A stretch of DNA of 64,000 nt. Source: Leptospira harrisiae. Its GTDB lineage: Bacteria > Spirochaetota > Leptospiria > Leptospirales > Leptospiraceae. Positions 18,434 through 27,264 of this stretch are shown one piece after another (position 1 is the stretch's first letter; every line of letters begins with the position of its first letter). The notes below the pieces were generated by a model. It searched no databases, was not told the origin of the DNA, and saw only the letters and a list, made by a program, of their open reading frames with translations. The stretch is from positions 1,682,501 through 1,746,500 of the forward strand of contig NZ_NPDX01000001.1 in NCBI RefSeq assembly GCF_002811945.1, in the 5' to 3' direction. The translations under genes were made by a program, and so were the position numbers.

Positions 18434-19543
18434 TCAGTCGACTCCTGCTCGGTTGCAGTCGTATTCTTCGGCGTAGAGTAAGTTTCTTCGAATGGGTTGA
18501 AATCCCCCTTCTTTTAAAAACTTACGAGCTTCCTTTTCTGTTTTTAGTCCGAAGGAACGAAGGACATTCTCCTCAATGACAACGGAGGAAATATCATCAG
18601 CGCCAGAATACAGGGCAAGTTGTCCCACTCCTTTTCCAAGTACCATCACAGAAGTTTCTATATGTTTGATATTGTCTAAGAAAATGCGGCAGATTCCTAA
18701 AACCTTCAGATACTCATGAGTGGGAACGGGCCTTACTTTGAATCGTTTGGTTTGTGGTTGGAAGGTCCAAGGAATAAAAGACAAAAATCCACCTGTACGA
18801 TCTTGCAGGTCACGAACCACACTTAAGTGTTCAATCACTTCTTCTTCCGTTTCTTCTGAACCGAAAACAACATTGGCAGACCCGAGAAGTCCCACTTCGT
18901 GGCAGGTTTCCATCGCCCTTACCCATTCGGATACGGTTGCTTTTTTTGGGGAAATGATTTGGCGCATTCTCTCTGTGAGAATTTCGGCACCAGCCCCTGG
19001 AACCGAATCAAGGCCTGCTTCTTTTAAAATGAGTAAAACTTCACGGAGAGGTTTGCCTGTAATGGTTTCTAAATTGATCACTTCCACAGGAGAAAAGGCA
19101 CGAATGTGCATGTTGGGGTATTTTGTTTTTACTGTCCGAATCACATCTAAATAATAATCAAAGGGTAGATTGGGATACACACCACCTTGGAGGAACATTT
19201 GGTCGGCTCCTTCTTCCACTGCATAATCCATTTTTTGCAGGATTTCCTCTTTGGAGAGGACGTAACCTTTTCCATTCCCTATCTCATCCATAAAGGAACA
19301 AAAACTGCATTCCACATTGCAATAGTTGGTATAATTCACAACCCGGAACATTGTGTAACTGGCTTGCGTGTGAGGTCGGATCTTCTCTCGAAGGTACCGC
19401 GCTGCCATTTGGATCTTTAAAAAATCTCCTGTTTTATAGAGGATGAGTGCCTCAGCGAGTGAGATACGTTTGCCTTGGACAGCGTTCAAAAGGACAGCAT
19501 CTGCGGGGTCATTTGGGCTAAATGAAAACGAGTCTAAGTTCAT
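18434..19543 (-). CDS. mqnC: Cyclic dehypoxanthinyl futalosine synthase (menaquinone biosynthesis)
   Basis: 369 residues, a radical SAM enzyme of the futalosine pathway. It has the cluster motif [69 protein letters not shown] and [19 protein letters not shown], the order and wording expected of MqnC rather than the related MqnE. It closes the spiro ring of cyclic dehypoxanthinyl futalosine in the cytoplasm. Length is typical. The gene diverges from a membrane heterodisulfide-reductase-like protein, so both may serve the quinone-linked respiratory chain. Its ATG follows an AGGTAGAG ribosome site; a hairpin lies in the leader. Confidence 0.9.
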   Translation of the reverse strand: MNLDSFSFSPNDPADAVLLNAVQGKRISLAEALILYKTGDFLKIQMAARYLREKIRPHTQASYTMFRVVNYTNYCNVECSFCSFMDEIGNGKGYVLSKEEILQKMDYAVEEGADQMFLQGGVYPNLPFDYYLDVIRTVKTKYPNMHIRAFSPVEVINLETITGKPLREVLLILKEAGLDSVPGAGAEILTERMRQIISPKKATVSEWVRAMETCHEVGLLGSANVVFGSEETEEEVIEHLSVVRDLQDRTGGFLSFIPWTFQPQTKRFKVRPVPTHEYLKVLGICRIFLDNIKHIETSVMVLGKGVGQLALYSGADDISSVVIEENVLRSFGLKTEKEARKFLKEGGFQPIRRNLLYAEEYDCNRAGVD

Positions 19544-19560
19544 AATCTCTACCTACTTGG

Positions 19561-19587
19561 ACAGGAAATCTTCTGACAGATCCCTGT
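19561..19587 (-). repeat. Interrupted hairpin in the mqnC leader
   Basis: ACAGG (19561-19565) pairs with CCTGT (19583-19587), and within it ATCT (19568-19571) pairs with AGAT (19578-19581) around a 6-base loop, with a small internal bulge. It lies 18 bases before the mqnC start, in the 123-base gap to the divergent iron-sulfur protein gene. It could be an operator or an RNA leader structure; no known riboswitch is recognised. Confidence 0.35.
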
Positions 19588-19666
19588 AAAAACCGAATTT
19601 TCCTGGACATTCATTTTTCTATACAAATCCTAGGAAATACCAAACACCTTAAGGGCATAAACATAA

Positions 19667-21769
19667 ATGGATATCGGAAGAATACTCTTTCACCTATTAT
19701 TCACAGCATTTTTCGTCGTGGCAAACATTGTCTTTGTCCGCGCCATCCTTTACAGGCTCGGATTGATCTTCAATGGTCGTCCTGCTTTCTTCAATGAAGA
19801 TGCAAAAAAGAACCTCAATATCGGATTTCGTTTAAAAAGTTTTTTAATAAACGTTATCCTACAAAAGAAAAACTTCCGAGAACCAGTGCGCGGAATCATG
19901 CACGCATTCGTGTTCTATGGTTTTCTTGTGTATACCATCCATACAACAAGCCAAATGGTTGCTGGTGTATTTGGATATGTAATGGACGATCCATACAAAT
20001 TTGCTCTACCTGATTTTTTATTCGGAGAAGCGGCAAACCATATCTATGAACAAGCAGTAAACTATGTTTCCATTCTAGTGTTAACAGGTCTTGGATTCTT
20101 TGCTTGGAGACGTTGGATCAAAAAGGCAAAAGGTCTGGATGTTCATTCTCCAGCTTCTGCTATCGTTATTAGTATGATTGCCACTCTTATGGTGACCACC
20201 TTACTCGGAAATGGTGCCAAAACAGTTGCAGCAACTTATTTTACTCATGCGGGTTTCATTGACGGAGCTATTGGAAAAGTTTGGGAATCCATCGGAGTTG
20301 CGAACTCTTCTGCCGATATCGTTTTCCAAATTATGTGGTGGGGCCATATCATCACTGTGTTCTCGTTTATGTTGTATGTTCCTACATCAAAACACGCTCA
20401 CTTAATTTTTGCTCCTTTTAACTACTTCCTTGCAACTGACACTCCTAAAGGCCAATTATCAAAACTCAACTTAGATGATGAAAATGCCGTTTGGGGATCG
20501 AACCGCGTAGAAGACTTTCCTTGGCCAAACCTACTTGATGGTATGTCTTGTATTGAATGTGGACGTTGCCAAGTAGAATGTCCTGCAAACAGAACTGGCA
20601 AAGTTTTAAATCCGAAAGCCATCATTGTAGAACTCAAACACCAGATGTTAGAAAAAATGCCAGAAGTGGCAGCGGCTCGTGCCGGAAAAACGCAAGAAGA
20701 AGGTGCTGAGGCAGTTGCTGCTTTAGACACAGGAGTCATCAACTCACACGAAGGTTTAAGTGAAGAAGCTCTTTGGGGATGTACTACTTGTTATGCGTGC
20801 GTCGAAGCATGTCCTGTTGGAAACAACCAAGTAAATGCCATCATTGAAATGCGCCGTCACTTAGTTCTTGCCGAATCTAAAATGAGTCCAGAACTTCAAA
20901 AAGCGTTCACAAACATGGAAAACAATTCTAATCCATGGGGTGTAGGAGCTCACACAAGAGCAGACTGGGCAGAGGGACTCAATGTAAAAGTTCTTTCAGA
21001 AGCAGAAGACAAAAACGTGGATGTACTCTATTGGGTAGGTTGTGCGGGTGCTTTTGATGAAAGAAACAAAAAGATCTCTCGTGACTTCGTAAAAATCATG
21101 CAAAAAGCAGATGTTAACTTTGGAATCCTTGGAACAGAAGAAGGATGTTCGGGAGACTCGGCTCGCCGTGGTGGTAACGAATACCTCTACCAAACACTAG
21201 CACAAACAAACGTGGACACAATCAACGGATACGGTATCAAAAAAATCGTAACTGCTTGCCCACATTGTTATAACACAATCAAAAACGAATACCCACAATT
21301 TGGTGGTAACTTCGAAGTCATCCATCACTCGGAATACATCAACCAACTTTCTAAAGAAGGTAAAATCGATGTGAAAGTGGCTGATGATGCAAACACTGGT
21401 AAGTATACGTACCACGACTCATGTTACATCGGACGTTATAACAATAATTACGACAACCCTCGTGATGTTGTGAAAAAAGTATCCGGTGGAAAAATTGAAG
21501 AAGCCGTCGACCATCACTCCAAAGGACTTTGTTGTGGTGCGGGTGGTGCGCAGTACTGGATGGAAGAACACGTGGATGAATCCAACCCAGAAAGTATGCG
21601 AGTGAATAGTAAACGTACAGGGCAACTCCTTGATACAGGTGCTACTACCATCGCTACTGCTTGTCCATTCTGTATCACTATGATTACAGATGGTGTGAAG
21701 GCTGCAGAAAAAATTGATTCTGTCAAAGTCAAAGACATTGCAGAGTTAGTTGCAGAAAACATCGACTAA
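19667..21769 (+). CDS. Membrane iron-sulfur oxidoreductase, heterodisulfide reductase D/E-like
   Basis: 700 residues. The N-terminal part has about six membrane helices with His residues like the cytochrome b/NarI-type subunit (HdrE-like). Then come two [4Fe-4S] motifs, IECGRCQVECPANR and CTTCYACVEACPVG, and two CCG domains with YWVGCAGAFDERNKK ... EEGCSGDSARRGGNE and HDSCYIGRYNN ... GLCCGAGGAQYW. This joins quinone-exchange membrane and cytosolic disulfide/Fe-S modules in one chain. Similar proteins pair with electron-transfer flavoprotein or acyl-CoA dehydrogenases; none lies nearby here. Electron transfer to or from menaquinone is inferred. Start: ATG at 19667; the AAGGG upstream is rather distant. 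Confidence 0.85.
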   Translation: MDIGRILFHLLFTAFFVVANIVFVRAILYRLGLIFNGRPAFFNEDAKKNLNIGFRLKSFLINVILQKKNFREPVRGIMHAFVFYGFLVYTIHTTSQMVAGVFGYVMDDPYKFALPDFLFGEAANHIYEQAVNYVSILVLTGLGFFAWRRWIKKAKGLDVHSPASAIVISMIATLMVTTLLGNGAKTVAATYFTHAGFIDGAIGKVWESIGVANSSADIVFQIMWWGHIITVFSFMLYVPTSKHAHLIFAPFNYFLATDTPKGQLSKLNLDDENAVWGSNRVEDFPWPNLLDGMSCIECGRCQVECPANRTGKVLNPKAIIVELKHQMLEKMPEVAAARAGKTQEEGAEAVAALDTGVINSHEGLSEEALWGCTTCYACVEACPVGNNQVNAIIEMRRHLVLAESKMSPELQKAFTNMENNSNPWGVGAHTRADWAEGLNVKVLSEAEDKNVDVLYWVGCAGAFDERNKKISRDFVKIMQKADVNFGILGTEEGCSGDSARRGGNEYLYQTLAQTNVDTINGYGIKKIVTACPHCYNTIKNEYPQFGGNFEVIHHSEYINQLSKEGKIDVKVADDANTGKYTYHDSCYIGRYNNNYDNPRDVVKKVSGGKIEEAVDHHSKGLCCGAGGAQYWMEEHVDESNPESMRVNSKRTGQLLDTGATTIATACPFCITMITDGVKAAEKIDSVKVKDIAELVAENID

Positions 21770-21784
21770 CAAATTAAAAGGGTC

Positions 21785-21820
21785 TTTGAGGAAACTATGA
21801 AAATTCAGAATTTCCTCAAA
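21785..21820 (+). promoter_or_regulatory. Hairpin that would enclose the ribosome site and start codon of the LysM-FecR gene
   Basis: TTTGAGGAAA (21785-21794) and TTTCCTCAAA (21811-21820) are perfect 10-bp complements around a 16-base loop. The GAGGA ribosome site (21788-21792) lies in the left arm and the ATG (21797-21799) in the loop; codons 5-8 form the right arm. No T run follows, so it is not a terminator. Folding would hide the ribosome site, as in RNA thermometers or other translational switches. Seen directly; function is inference. Confidence 0.5.
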
Positions 21821-22693
21821 ACTAATGAATTTGTTTTTTGGAAAAGGTGGGGGGTAACTTCCACCTTTTTTACTAGGGATTCGCATTGGTTTCCTAGTTC
21901 ATTTCCTATTTTTGTTATTATCATTTTATTCAATATATCTACTTTTTCCCTTTCTTCTGAATCCAAACAAACCATCCATCCACCAGAAGGTGACGGGATC
22001 ACGATTGTCGTAGAAAAAGGCCAAACCCTCAGCATCATTTCCAAAACTTATTTAGATGATCCTAGAAAATGGAAAGAACTACTCAAATCAAATCAGATCG
22101 ATAATCCAAACCTGATCATCCCCGGAATGAAGTTATGGATTCCAGGAAGTTTGGGAAAAAAACCTCTTGCGGATTTACAAAGATATTCAGGGAAAACTGA
22201 AGTATTGAAAGTTTCGCAGAAAAGTGCCGACTGGGCGGGAGCTACTATCGGCGAAGGACTTTATGTCAAAGATGAAGTTCGCACTTTTAAAGAATCGGAA
22301 GCCCAATTTCTTTTGTTATCAGGATCTCGTTTTGAAATTACTGAAAATAGCCATGTGATTATGGAAAAAGGAAAATCCGATACGGAACCTGACGAACTCT
22401 ATCTTCGCAAAGGAAGGATTCGTTCCATCATTCAGAAAAAACCAACGACTAACCAACGTATGTTTCTTTTGAAAACAGATGCAGCCGTTTCCGAAGTCCG
22501 AGGAACCGATTTTATTACCGAAGTGGATTCAACAGGCAATACAACTCTCAGTTGTTACGAGGGAATTGTAGCTGTGACTGCCCAGAATGTAACAGTCAGT
22601 GTTCCTTCTGGATTTGCAACATTTGTGGAAAAAGGAAAACCTCCTTTAAAACCATTCAGTTTACCAGATCCACCCAAACCTAAAGAAGAATGA
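21797..22693 (+). CDS. LysM and FecR domain envelope protein
   Basis: 298 residues. A long basic N-region precedes the signal/anchor helix (SSFPIFVIIILFNISTFSL, about 35-53). Residues 70-118 form a LysM domain (VEKGQTLSIISKTYLDDPRKW ending LIIPGMKLWIP) that should bind peptidoglycan. A FecR domain follows (GEGLYVKDEVRTFKESEAQFL, LYLRKGRI, EVRGTDFITEV, GIVAVTAQN). FecR domains often sense signals for ECF sigma factors, but none is present here; instead the operon ends with a SpoIIE phosphatase. The ATG sits in a hairpin that covers the ribosome site. It overlaps the next gene by 4 bases. Confidence 0.85.
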   Translation: MKIQNFLKTNEFVFWKRWGVTSTFFTRDSHWFPSSFPIFVIIILFNISTFSLSSESKQTIHPPEGDGITIVVEKGQTLSIISKTYLDDPRKWKELLKSNQIDNPNLIIPGMKLWIPGSLGKKPLADLQRYSGKTEVLKVSQKSADWAGATIGEGLYVKDEVRTFKESEAQFLLLSGSRFEITENSHVIMEKGKSDTEPDELYLRKGRIRSIIQKKPTTNQRMFLLKTDAAVSEVRGTDFITEVDSTGNTTLSCYEGIVAVTAQNVTVSVPSGFATFVEKGKPPLKPFSLPDPPKPKEE

Positions 22694-23631
22694 ATCCTTT
22701 TATTCGTTTTAAGTTATTTGTGATTTTTGTTGTATTCATGATTCCTAATATTCCTATAGTTTCAGAATCAAAAACAATCCAATTCGCCCTCGAACCAGAC
22801 AGAGAGGACATCATCCAATATGAATTTGAGTTATGGAAAACACCTAATTTGGATTTAGAAATTCCATTTCGAGTTGTATCTAATCCAGGAAAAATACAAC
22901 TATTTATCCCGAATGGTTATGATTACTTTCGAATCCGAGCCGTTGCCAAACGCCAAGTTCGTGGATTCTGGACGGACCTTTATGCAGTGAGTTCTTTTGG
23001 AAAACCAAAACCCAAAGAACCAACTAAAATTATAGCTAAAAAAGAGAATTCGAACGAAGTATTGATTCCCATTTCAAATTCAGCAGGAACAAATCATTTC
23101 TATTTAACCGAAAATAAAATCCAAGTAAAACCTGTCCTTAGCCAACCAATGAAAACTTCTGTTCGTTATCGTTTGAATGGCGGGCCTTGGTTTGTCACAA
23201 AACAACCGGAACTAACTTTTTCTAAAGATGGAGATTATAAACTAGAATACCAGGTTACTAACGAACTTGGGGTTTCGGATTCTATACAAGTTTGGGAGTT
23301 TCGAGTTGATAACACCCCACCGAAAACTGAATTTCATTGGCATTCACCTTTATTCAAAAAATCATCTCAATTGTTTGTCGGATTAGAATCTAATTTAGAA
23401 CTAACATCCGTTGATGCAGGCTCAGGTTTGGATTCCATACGATTCAGAACTAGTTGTGGAAAAAAAAACAAAACGGATTGGTATCTTTGGGATTCCAAAA
23501 CTTCATGGAAAGACACAATTCAGAATTGTACAGAAGATATAGAATTAGAAATTTCAGCAACTGACAAATTAGGCAACGAAGAAATCCCTCAAAAAATCCA
23601 AATCAAACATCACAGAAAGGAACCTAACTAG
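22690..23631 (+). CDS. Exported protein with OmpL47-like Ig-fold repeat
   Basis: 313 residues with a signal peptide (LFVIFVVFMIPNIPIVSES). Two beta-rich regions are visible: an N-terminal one with FELWKTPNLDLEIPFRV, and from about 150 a segment VRYRLNGGPWFVTKQPEL ... YQVTNELGVSDSIQ ... FRVDNTPPKTEFHW, the pattern of the OmpL47/Ig-like repeats found in Leptospira surface and regulatory proteins. A further partial repeat follows (ELTSVDAGSGLDSIRFRTSC). It likely acts in the periplasm as a partner of the FecR protein. Start ATG overlaps the previous stop; its TAG overlaps the GTG of the phosphatase gene. Confidence 0.7.
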   Translation: MNPFIRFKLFVIFVVFMIPNIPIVSESKTIQFALEPDREDIIQYEFELWKTPNLDLEIPFRVVSNPGKIQLFIPNGYDYFRIRAVAKRQVRGFWTDLYAVSSFGKPKPKEPTKIIAKKENSNEVLIPISNSAGTNHFYLTENKIQVKPVLSQPMKTSVRYRLNGGPWFVTKQPELTFSKDGDYKLEYQVTNELGVSDSIQVWEFRVDNTPPKTEFHWHSPLFKKSSQLFVGLESNLELTSVDAGSGLDSIRFRTSCGKKNKTDWYLWDSKTSWKDTIQNCTEDIELEISATDKLGNEEIPQKIQIKHHRKEPN

Positions 23632-25544
23632 TGTTCTCTGGAAATAGAGTTCAAGAACTGTTTGATCACTTTTTGTATGTAACTAAAACCAAGTCTTTTC
23701 TTAAATTATTCCTTTCGATTGTAGCATTTTTAATTTTTCCATATTTCCTTTTAGTTTCATCCATGATTCATTCTCAATACAAAGAAGCTTTGGATTGGAA
23801 CCAGAGATTCCAACTCATTCGAATCCAACTCCTGGCAATCGATTTGGAAAACCAAATTAGAGAACAAATCAACAGAGATATCTCTGAAAAAAAAACTGTG
23901 GGAGTATTTCCAATTAATGAATTTCCAAAGGAATTGAGTCATTGTCATCCAACTCCTTTGGATTTTTCACATTTGTCAGAAATTACCTTCAGCCAATGTG
24001 ATTGGGGTTCCGAAAAAAAATCATATCTTTTTGTTCTGGACGGAAAGAACATTTCTGTCCACTCAGCTGCATTTTTAGAAGAAGCTTTGCTCGATTCACC
24101 CTTTAGTGATCCGAATGAAGGTTTATTTTTACTAGGGGAACAAGGTGATTTTGGTATTTCAGGATTTATCGAAGATGAATTTTTAGTTTCTGACTTTTGG
24201 AAAATGGATGTAAAATCTTCACTGCAAACTCATTCCAATCTTCCATCCCTTCGGGAAACTAAAAAGGATGAGATGGATTATTTTGTTGCAAGTTTTCCGA
24301 TGTATGGATTGCCAATCCAGTTATTCATTGTTAGCCCCAAAGATCTTGTATTAGTTCCAATTAAAGAATCTTTAAAAAGAAACATCGGATCCATAATTTC
24401 CTTACTTGTTTTTTCTTTTGTCTTTTCAATTGCAATCTCTCTCAGAGAAATTGAATCAAAACAAAAATTAAAACTACTTTTAAAAGAATATCCACATTCA
24501 GCTATTTTATATGACTCGAAAGGAAAAATCCTTTTAGAAAATTTAGAAATTGAGCCAAAACTTTTGATCACAAACTTATATCGCGATCAACTAAATGTCA
24601 AAGAATGGATTGAAAAAGAAGTAAGTTTATTTTTACAAGATGAATCAAATTTACAAATAGACCAAACTAAACTCAGAAAAGAAGAATCGGAATTTTATTC
24701 CGAAGATGGTTCAGTATATTTATTAGAGTTTACTTACCAACTTTGGTTTTTTGAACAAAAATATCGTTTTGCAAGTGGTGCTCTTGTCCTAATTCAAAAT
24801 GTTACGAAAAAACGTTTGGAGTTCGAAAAGGAAATGGATTATGCGAAGGATTTACAAAAAAAATACCTTCCTAACCGAATCATCATTTTACCAAATTTAG
24901 ATTATGAAGTTTTATACAAACCACTGATCCAAGTGGGTGGTGATTATTACGATTATATCGATTTGGGTAACAACCGCTATATCTTTGCTTTAGGTGATGT
25001 GATTGGTCATGGAGTGAAAGCGGCAATGATGATGACCGTTTTACGAGTACTCTTTCACCAAATCGTAAAAACAGAAGCTGATCCAAAACAAATACTAATT
25101 AAAATGAATGAGGGAGTATCTAATCATTTACCTGATCCTTTTGCCTTTGTACCCTTTCTATTTTTATTATTTGATTTTAATCAAAACATAATAACATACG
25201 GAAATGCTGGTCATCCTGGAATGTTATATCTCACAGGAAATGAAATTCATTGCCCAGAAAAATTGAACCCAATGTTCGGAATGATTCCAAAAATTGATCC
25301 GAAAGTCTTAGAGTTTCCGATCCAAAAGAGTGACCGATTTTATCTTTTTACAGATGGATTGAAGGATGTCGAAAATTCGAAACAAGAGAAACTCTGGGAA
25401 AAAGAACTGTTAGATTTTTTTTCCTCAATGAAAAACAAACATATGTCCCTCATCAAACAAGAATTGGAACTAAAAATTCGATCTTATTCTGAAGGAGTCC
25501 CATTCCTAGATGATATCACCTGGATTGGGATTGAAGTTCTTTAA
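23631..25544 (+). CDS. Membrane SpoIIE-family (PP2C) serine phosphatase
   Basis: 637 residues with GTG start overlapping the previous stop as TAGTG. A membrane helix near 25-45, a periplasmic sensor-like segment of about 200 residues of no recognised family, and a second helix near 245-265 frame the input side. The C-terminal 220 residues are a SpoIIE phosphatase: LIQVGGDYYDYIDLG (metal Asp), FALGDVIGHGVKAAMMM (metal Asp), YGNAGHPGMLYL, FYLFTDGLKDVEN and FLDDITWIGIEVL. It should dephosphorylate an anti-sigma-factor antagonist or similar target when the periplasmic part is engaged. The two upstream envelope proteins probably feed it; no antagonist gene is adjacent. Confidence 0.85.
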   Translation: MFSGNRVQELFDHFLYVTKTKSFLKLFLSIVAFLIFPYFLLVSSMIHSQYKEALDWNQRFQLIRIQLLAIDLENQIREQINRDISEKKTVGVFPINEFPKELSHCHPTPLDFSHLSEITFSQCDWGSEKKSYLFVLDGKNISVHSAAFLEEALLDSPFSDPNEGLFLLGEQGDFGISGFIEDEFLVSDFWKMDVKSSLQTHSNLPSLRETKKDEMDYFVASFPMYGLPIQLFIVSPKDLVLVPIKESLKRNIGSIISLLVFSFVFSIAISLREIESKQKLKLLLKEYPHSAILYDSKGKILLENLEIEPKLLITNLYRDQLNVKEWIEKEVSLFLQDESNLQIDQTKLRKEESEFYSEDGSVYLLEFTYQLWFFEQKYRFASGALVLIQNVTKKRLEFEKEMDYAKDLQKKYLPNRIIILPNLDYEVLYKPLIQVGGDYYDYIDLGNNRYIFALGDVIGHGVKAAMMMTVLRVLFHQIVKTEADPKQILIKMNEGVSNHLPDPFAFVPFLFLLFDFNQNIITYGNAGHPGMLYLTGNEIHCPEKLNPMFGMIPKIDPKVLEFPIQKSDRFYLFTDGLKDVENSKQEKLWEKELLDFFSSMKNKHMSLIKQELELKIRSYSEGVPFLDDITWIGIEVL

Positions 25545-25545
25545 A

Positions 25546-27135
25546 TTAATCCTCCAGAGGTGGGTTGTCTAAAAGTTCTATTCCTTCGTTGTTTTTGTGA
25601 AAATAATTCATATCCCACTCCGTATCAAAAAGAAGTGCCATGTTTCCAAATAGATCTTCCACGAGACCTGCGTTAGATGGAATTTTAATTCTGTCTTCCT
25701 TTTTCACCCAACGCGAAATCCCATACGGTAAAATATGAATGTTTGTATCTGCTCCATATTCATCTTTGAGTCTGCGTTGGAACACTTCAAATTGAAGTTT
25801 TCCCATAGCGCCAATAATTGGTACACCACCACCAATCGTACGTGAGGTGAAAAGATGAAGGATTCCCTCTTCTGCCAATTGGTCTAATCCTTTTTTAAAG
25901 GATTTTAATTGTAAGGTATCCTTACAGGAAATAGTTGCAAATAATTCTGGTGCAAAACTAGGAAGTGGTCTTAATGGCGGTGTATTCCCTGTAGACAATA
26001 CATCTCCAATTTTATAAGTTCCAGGATTTACAAGTCCAATGATATCTCCAGGATATGCTGTATCTACAGTGTTTCTATCTTGTCCAAAAAAAGCAAAACT
26101 AGAAGAAAGTTTAACAGGTTTGTCTAAACGGTTGTGATTTACATTGAGCCCTCTTTCAAACACTCCTGAACAGATACGTAAAAAAGCAATTCGATCCCGA
26201 TGGGCTTTGTTCATGTTGGCTTGGACTTTAAATACAAAAGCACTGAATGGTGCATTGATTGGATCTAAGTAATTACCATCTCGGAGCGGGATGTGATCAG
26301 GGCCAGGTGCTAATTCTAAAAATTTATTTAAAAAAAGTTCAATCCCAAAGTTATTAACCGCCGAACCAAAGTAAACCGGTGTTTCATTGCCCAATAAAAA
26401 CGAATTTTTATCTACTTTTCCAATTCCATTTTCAACCAAATCAATTTGTTCACGAAATGCCGTTACAATTTCTGAATCAAACTGCTCATCTAAACTTGGG
26501 TCATTAGGGCCTGCCATACGAAAAACTGCTTTTTGTTTTCCCCCGGGGGTTCGATCAAAAAGATATAATTGTTGGTCTCGTAGGTCATATACACCTTTAA
26601 AATCAAAACCTGTTCCCAGCGGCCATACGTCAGGAACAGCTTTAATTCCTAAAACTTTTTCAATTTCATCTAGGAGAGCGTAAAGATCCTTTGTAGGGCG
26701 GTCCATTTTGTTGATGAAGGTTATGATTGGAATTCCTCGGTCCCGACAAACACGGAAAAGCTTAATGGTTTGAGGTTCAACACCCTTCCCTGCATCGAGT
26801 ACCATCACGGCTGTATCAGCTGCCATAAGAGTGCGGTATGTGTCTTCCGAGAAGTCTTCGTGACCAGGAGTGTCTAAAAGATTAAGAATATTGCCCTTGT
26901 ATTCAAACTGTAAGGCTGCCGAGGTAATCGAAATCCCTCTTTCCTTTTCCATCGCCATCCAATCGGATGTGGCTGACTTACCTTCCTTTTTGGCTTTCAC
27001 AGCACCAGCAAGCTGAATGGCACCCCCGTAGAGCAGGAGCTTTTCAGTTAGTGTTGTTTTTCCCGCATCGGGGTGCGCAATGATGGCAAAAGTCTTTCGG
27101 CGGCGGACTTCACGTTCTATAAGATCAGGAGACAT
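25546..27135 (-). CDS. prfC: Peptide chain release factor 3
   Basis: 529 residues, a translational GTPase. G1 is AHPDAGKTTLTEKLL, G3 DTPGHEDFSEDTYRTL, G4 INKMDRPTKD; the RF3-specific insert and the end (IGAMGKLQFEVFQRRLKDEYG ... RWVKKEDRIK) distinguish it from EF-G and LepA. It recycles RF1 and RF2 from the ribosome after release. Length matches the family. Its stop stands one base from the stop of the converging phosphatase gene, and it diverges from the NHL-repeat gene. Confidence 0.96.
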   Translation of the reverse strand: MSPDLIEREVRRRKTFAIIAHPDAGKTTLTEKLLLYGGAIQLAGAVKAKKEGKSATSDWMAMEKERGISITSAALQFEYKGNILNLLDTPGHEDFSEDTYRTLMAADTAVMVLDAGKGVEPQTIKLFRVCRDRGIPIITFINKMDRPTKDLYALLDEIEKVLGIKAVPDVWPLGTGFDFKGVYDLRDQQLYLFDRTPGGKQKAVFRMAGPNDPSLDEQFDSEIVTAFREQIDLVENGIGKVDKNSFLLGNETPVYFGSAVNNFGIELFLNKFLELAPGPDHIPLRDGNYLDPINAPFSAFVFKVQANMNKAHRDRIAFLRICSGVFERGLNVNHNRLDKPVKLSSSFAFFGQDRNTVDTAYPGDIIGLVNPGTYKIGDVLSTGNTPPLRPLPSFAPELFATISCKDTLQLKSFKKGLDQLAEEGILHLFTSRTIGGGVPIIGAMGKLQFEVFQRRLKDEYGADTNIHILPYGISRWVKKEDRIKIPSNAGLVEDLFGNMALLFDTEWDMNYFHKNNEGIELLDNPPLED

Positions 27136-27216
27136 AACTTGGATTCCATGCTGTCTAAATTTGAGATTCTGTCGAGAATAAAGAGAAAACTAAAGGCCCA
27201 AATCCCAAGGAAGGGG

Positions 27217-27245
27217 TTGACTTGTAGATTATGTCCCATTAGATT
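27217..27245 (+). promoter_or_regulatory. Candidate promoter of the NHL-repeat/TPR gene pair
   Basis: TTGACT at 27217-27222 and TAGATT at 27240-27245 with a 17-base spacer form a good sigma-70-type promoter. The transcript would start near 27252, right at the GGAGGG ribosome site (27252-27257), giving a very short leader to the TTG start at 27265. Confidence 0.45.
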
Positions 27246-27264
27246 GGGGGTGGAGGGAGTGTCT

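Noticed and set aside
18720..19154. 144-codon open frame on the plus strand inside mqnC
   Set aside because: It is the mirror of a well-recognised gene, has no domain and no ribosome site.
27073..27264. NHL-gene start at 27073
   Set aside because: It lies inside divergent prfC, and the added residues would precede the signal peptide. TTG 27265 has GGAGGG seven bases ahead.
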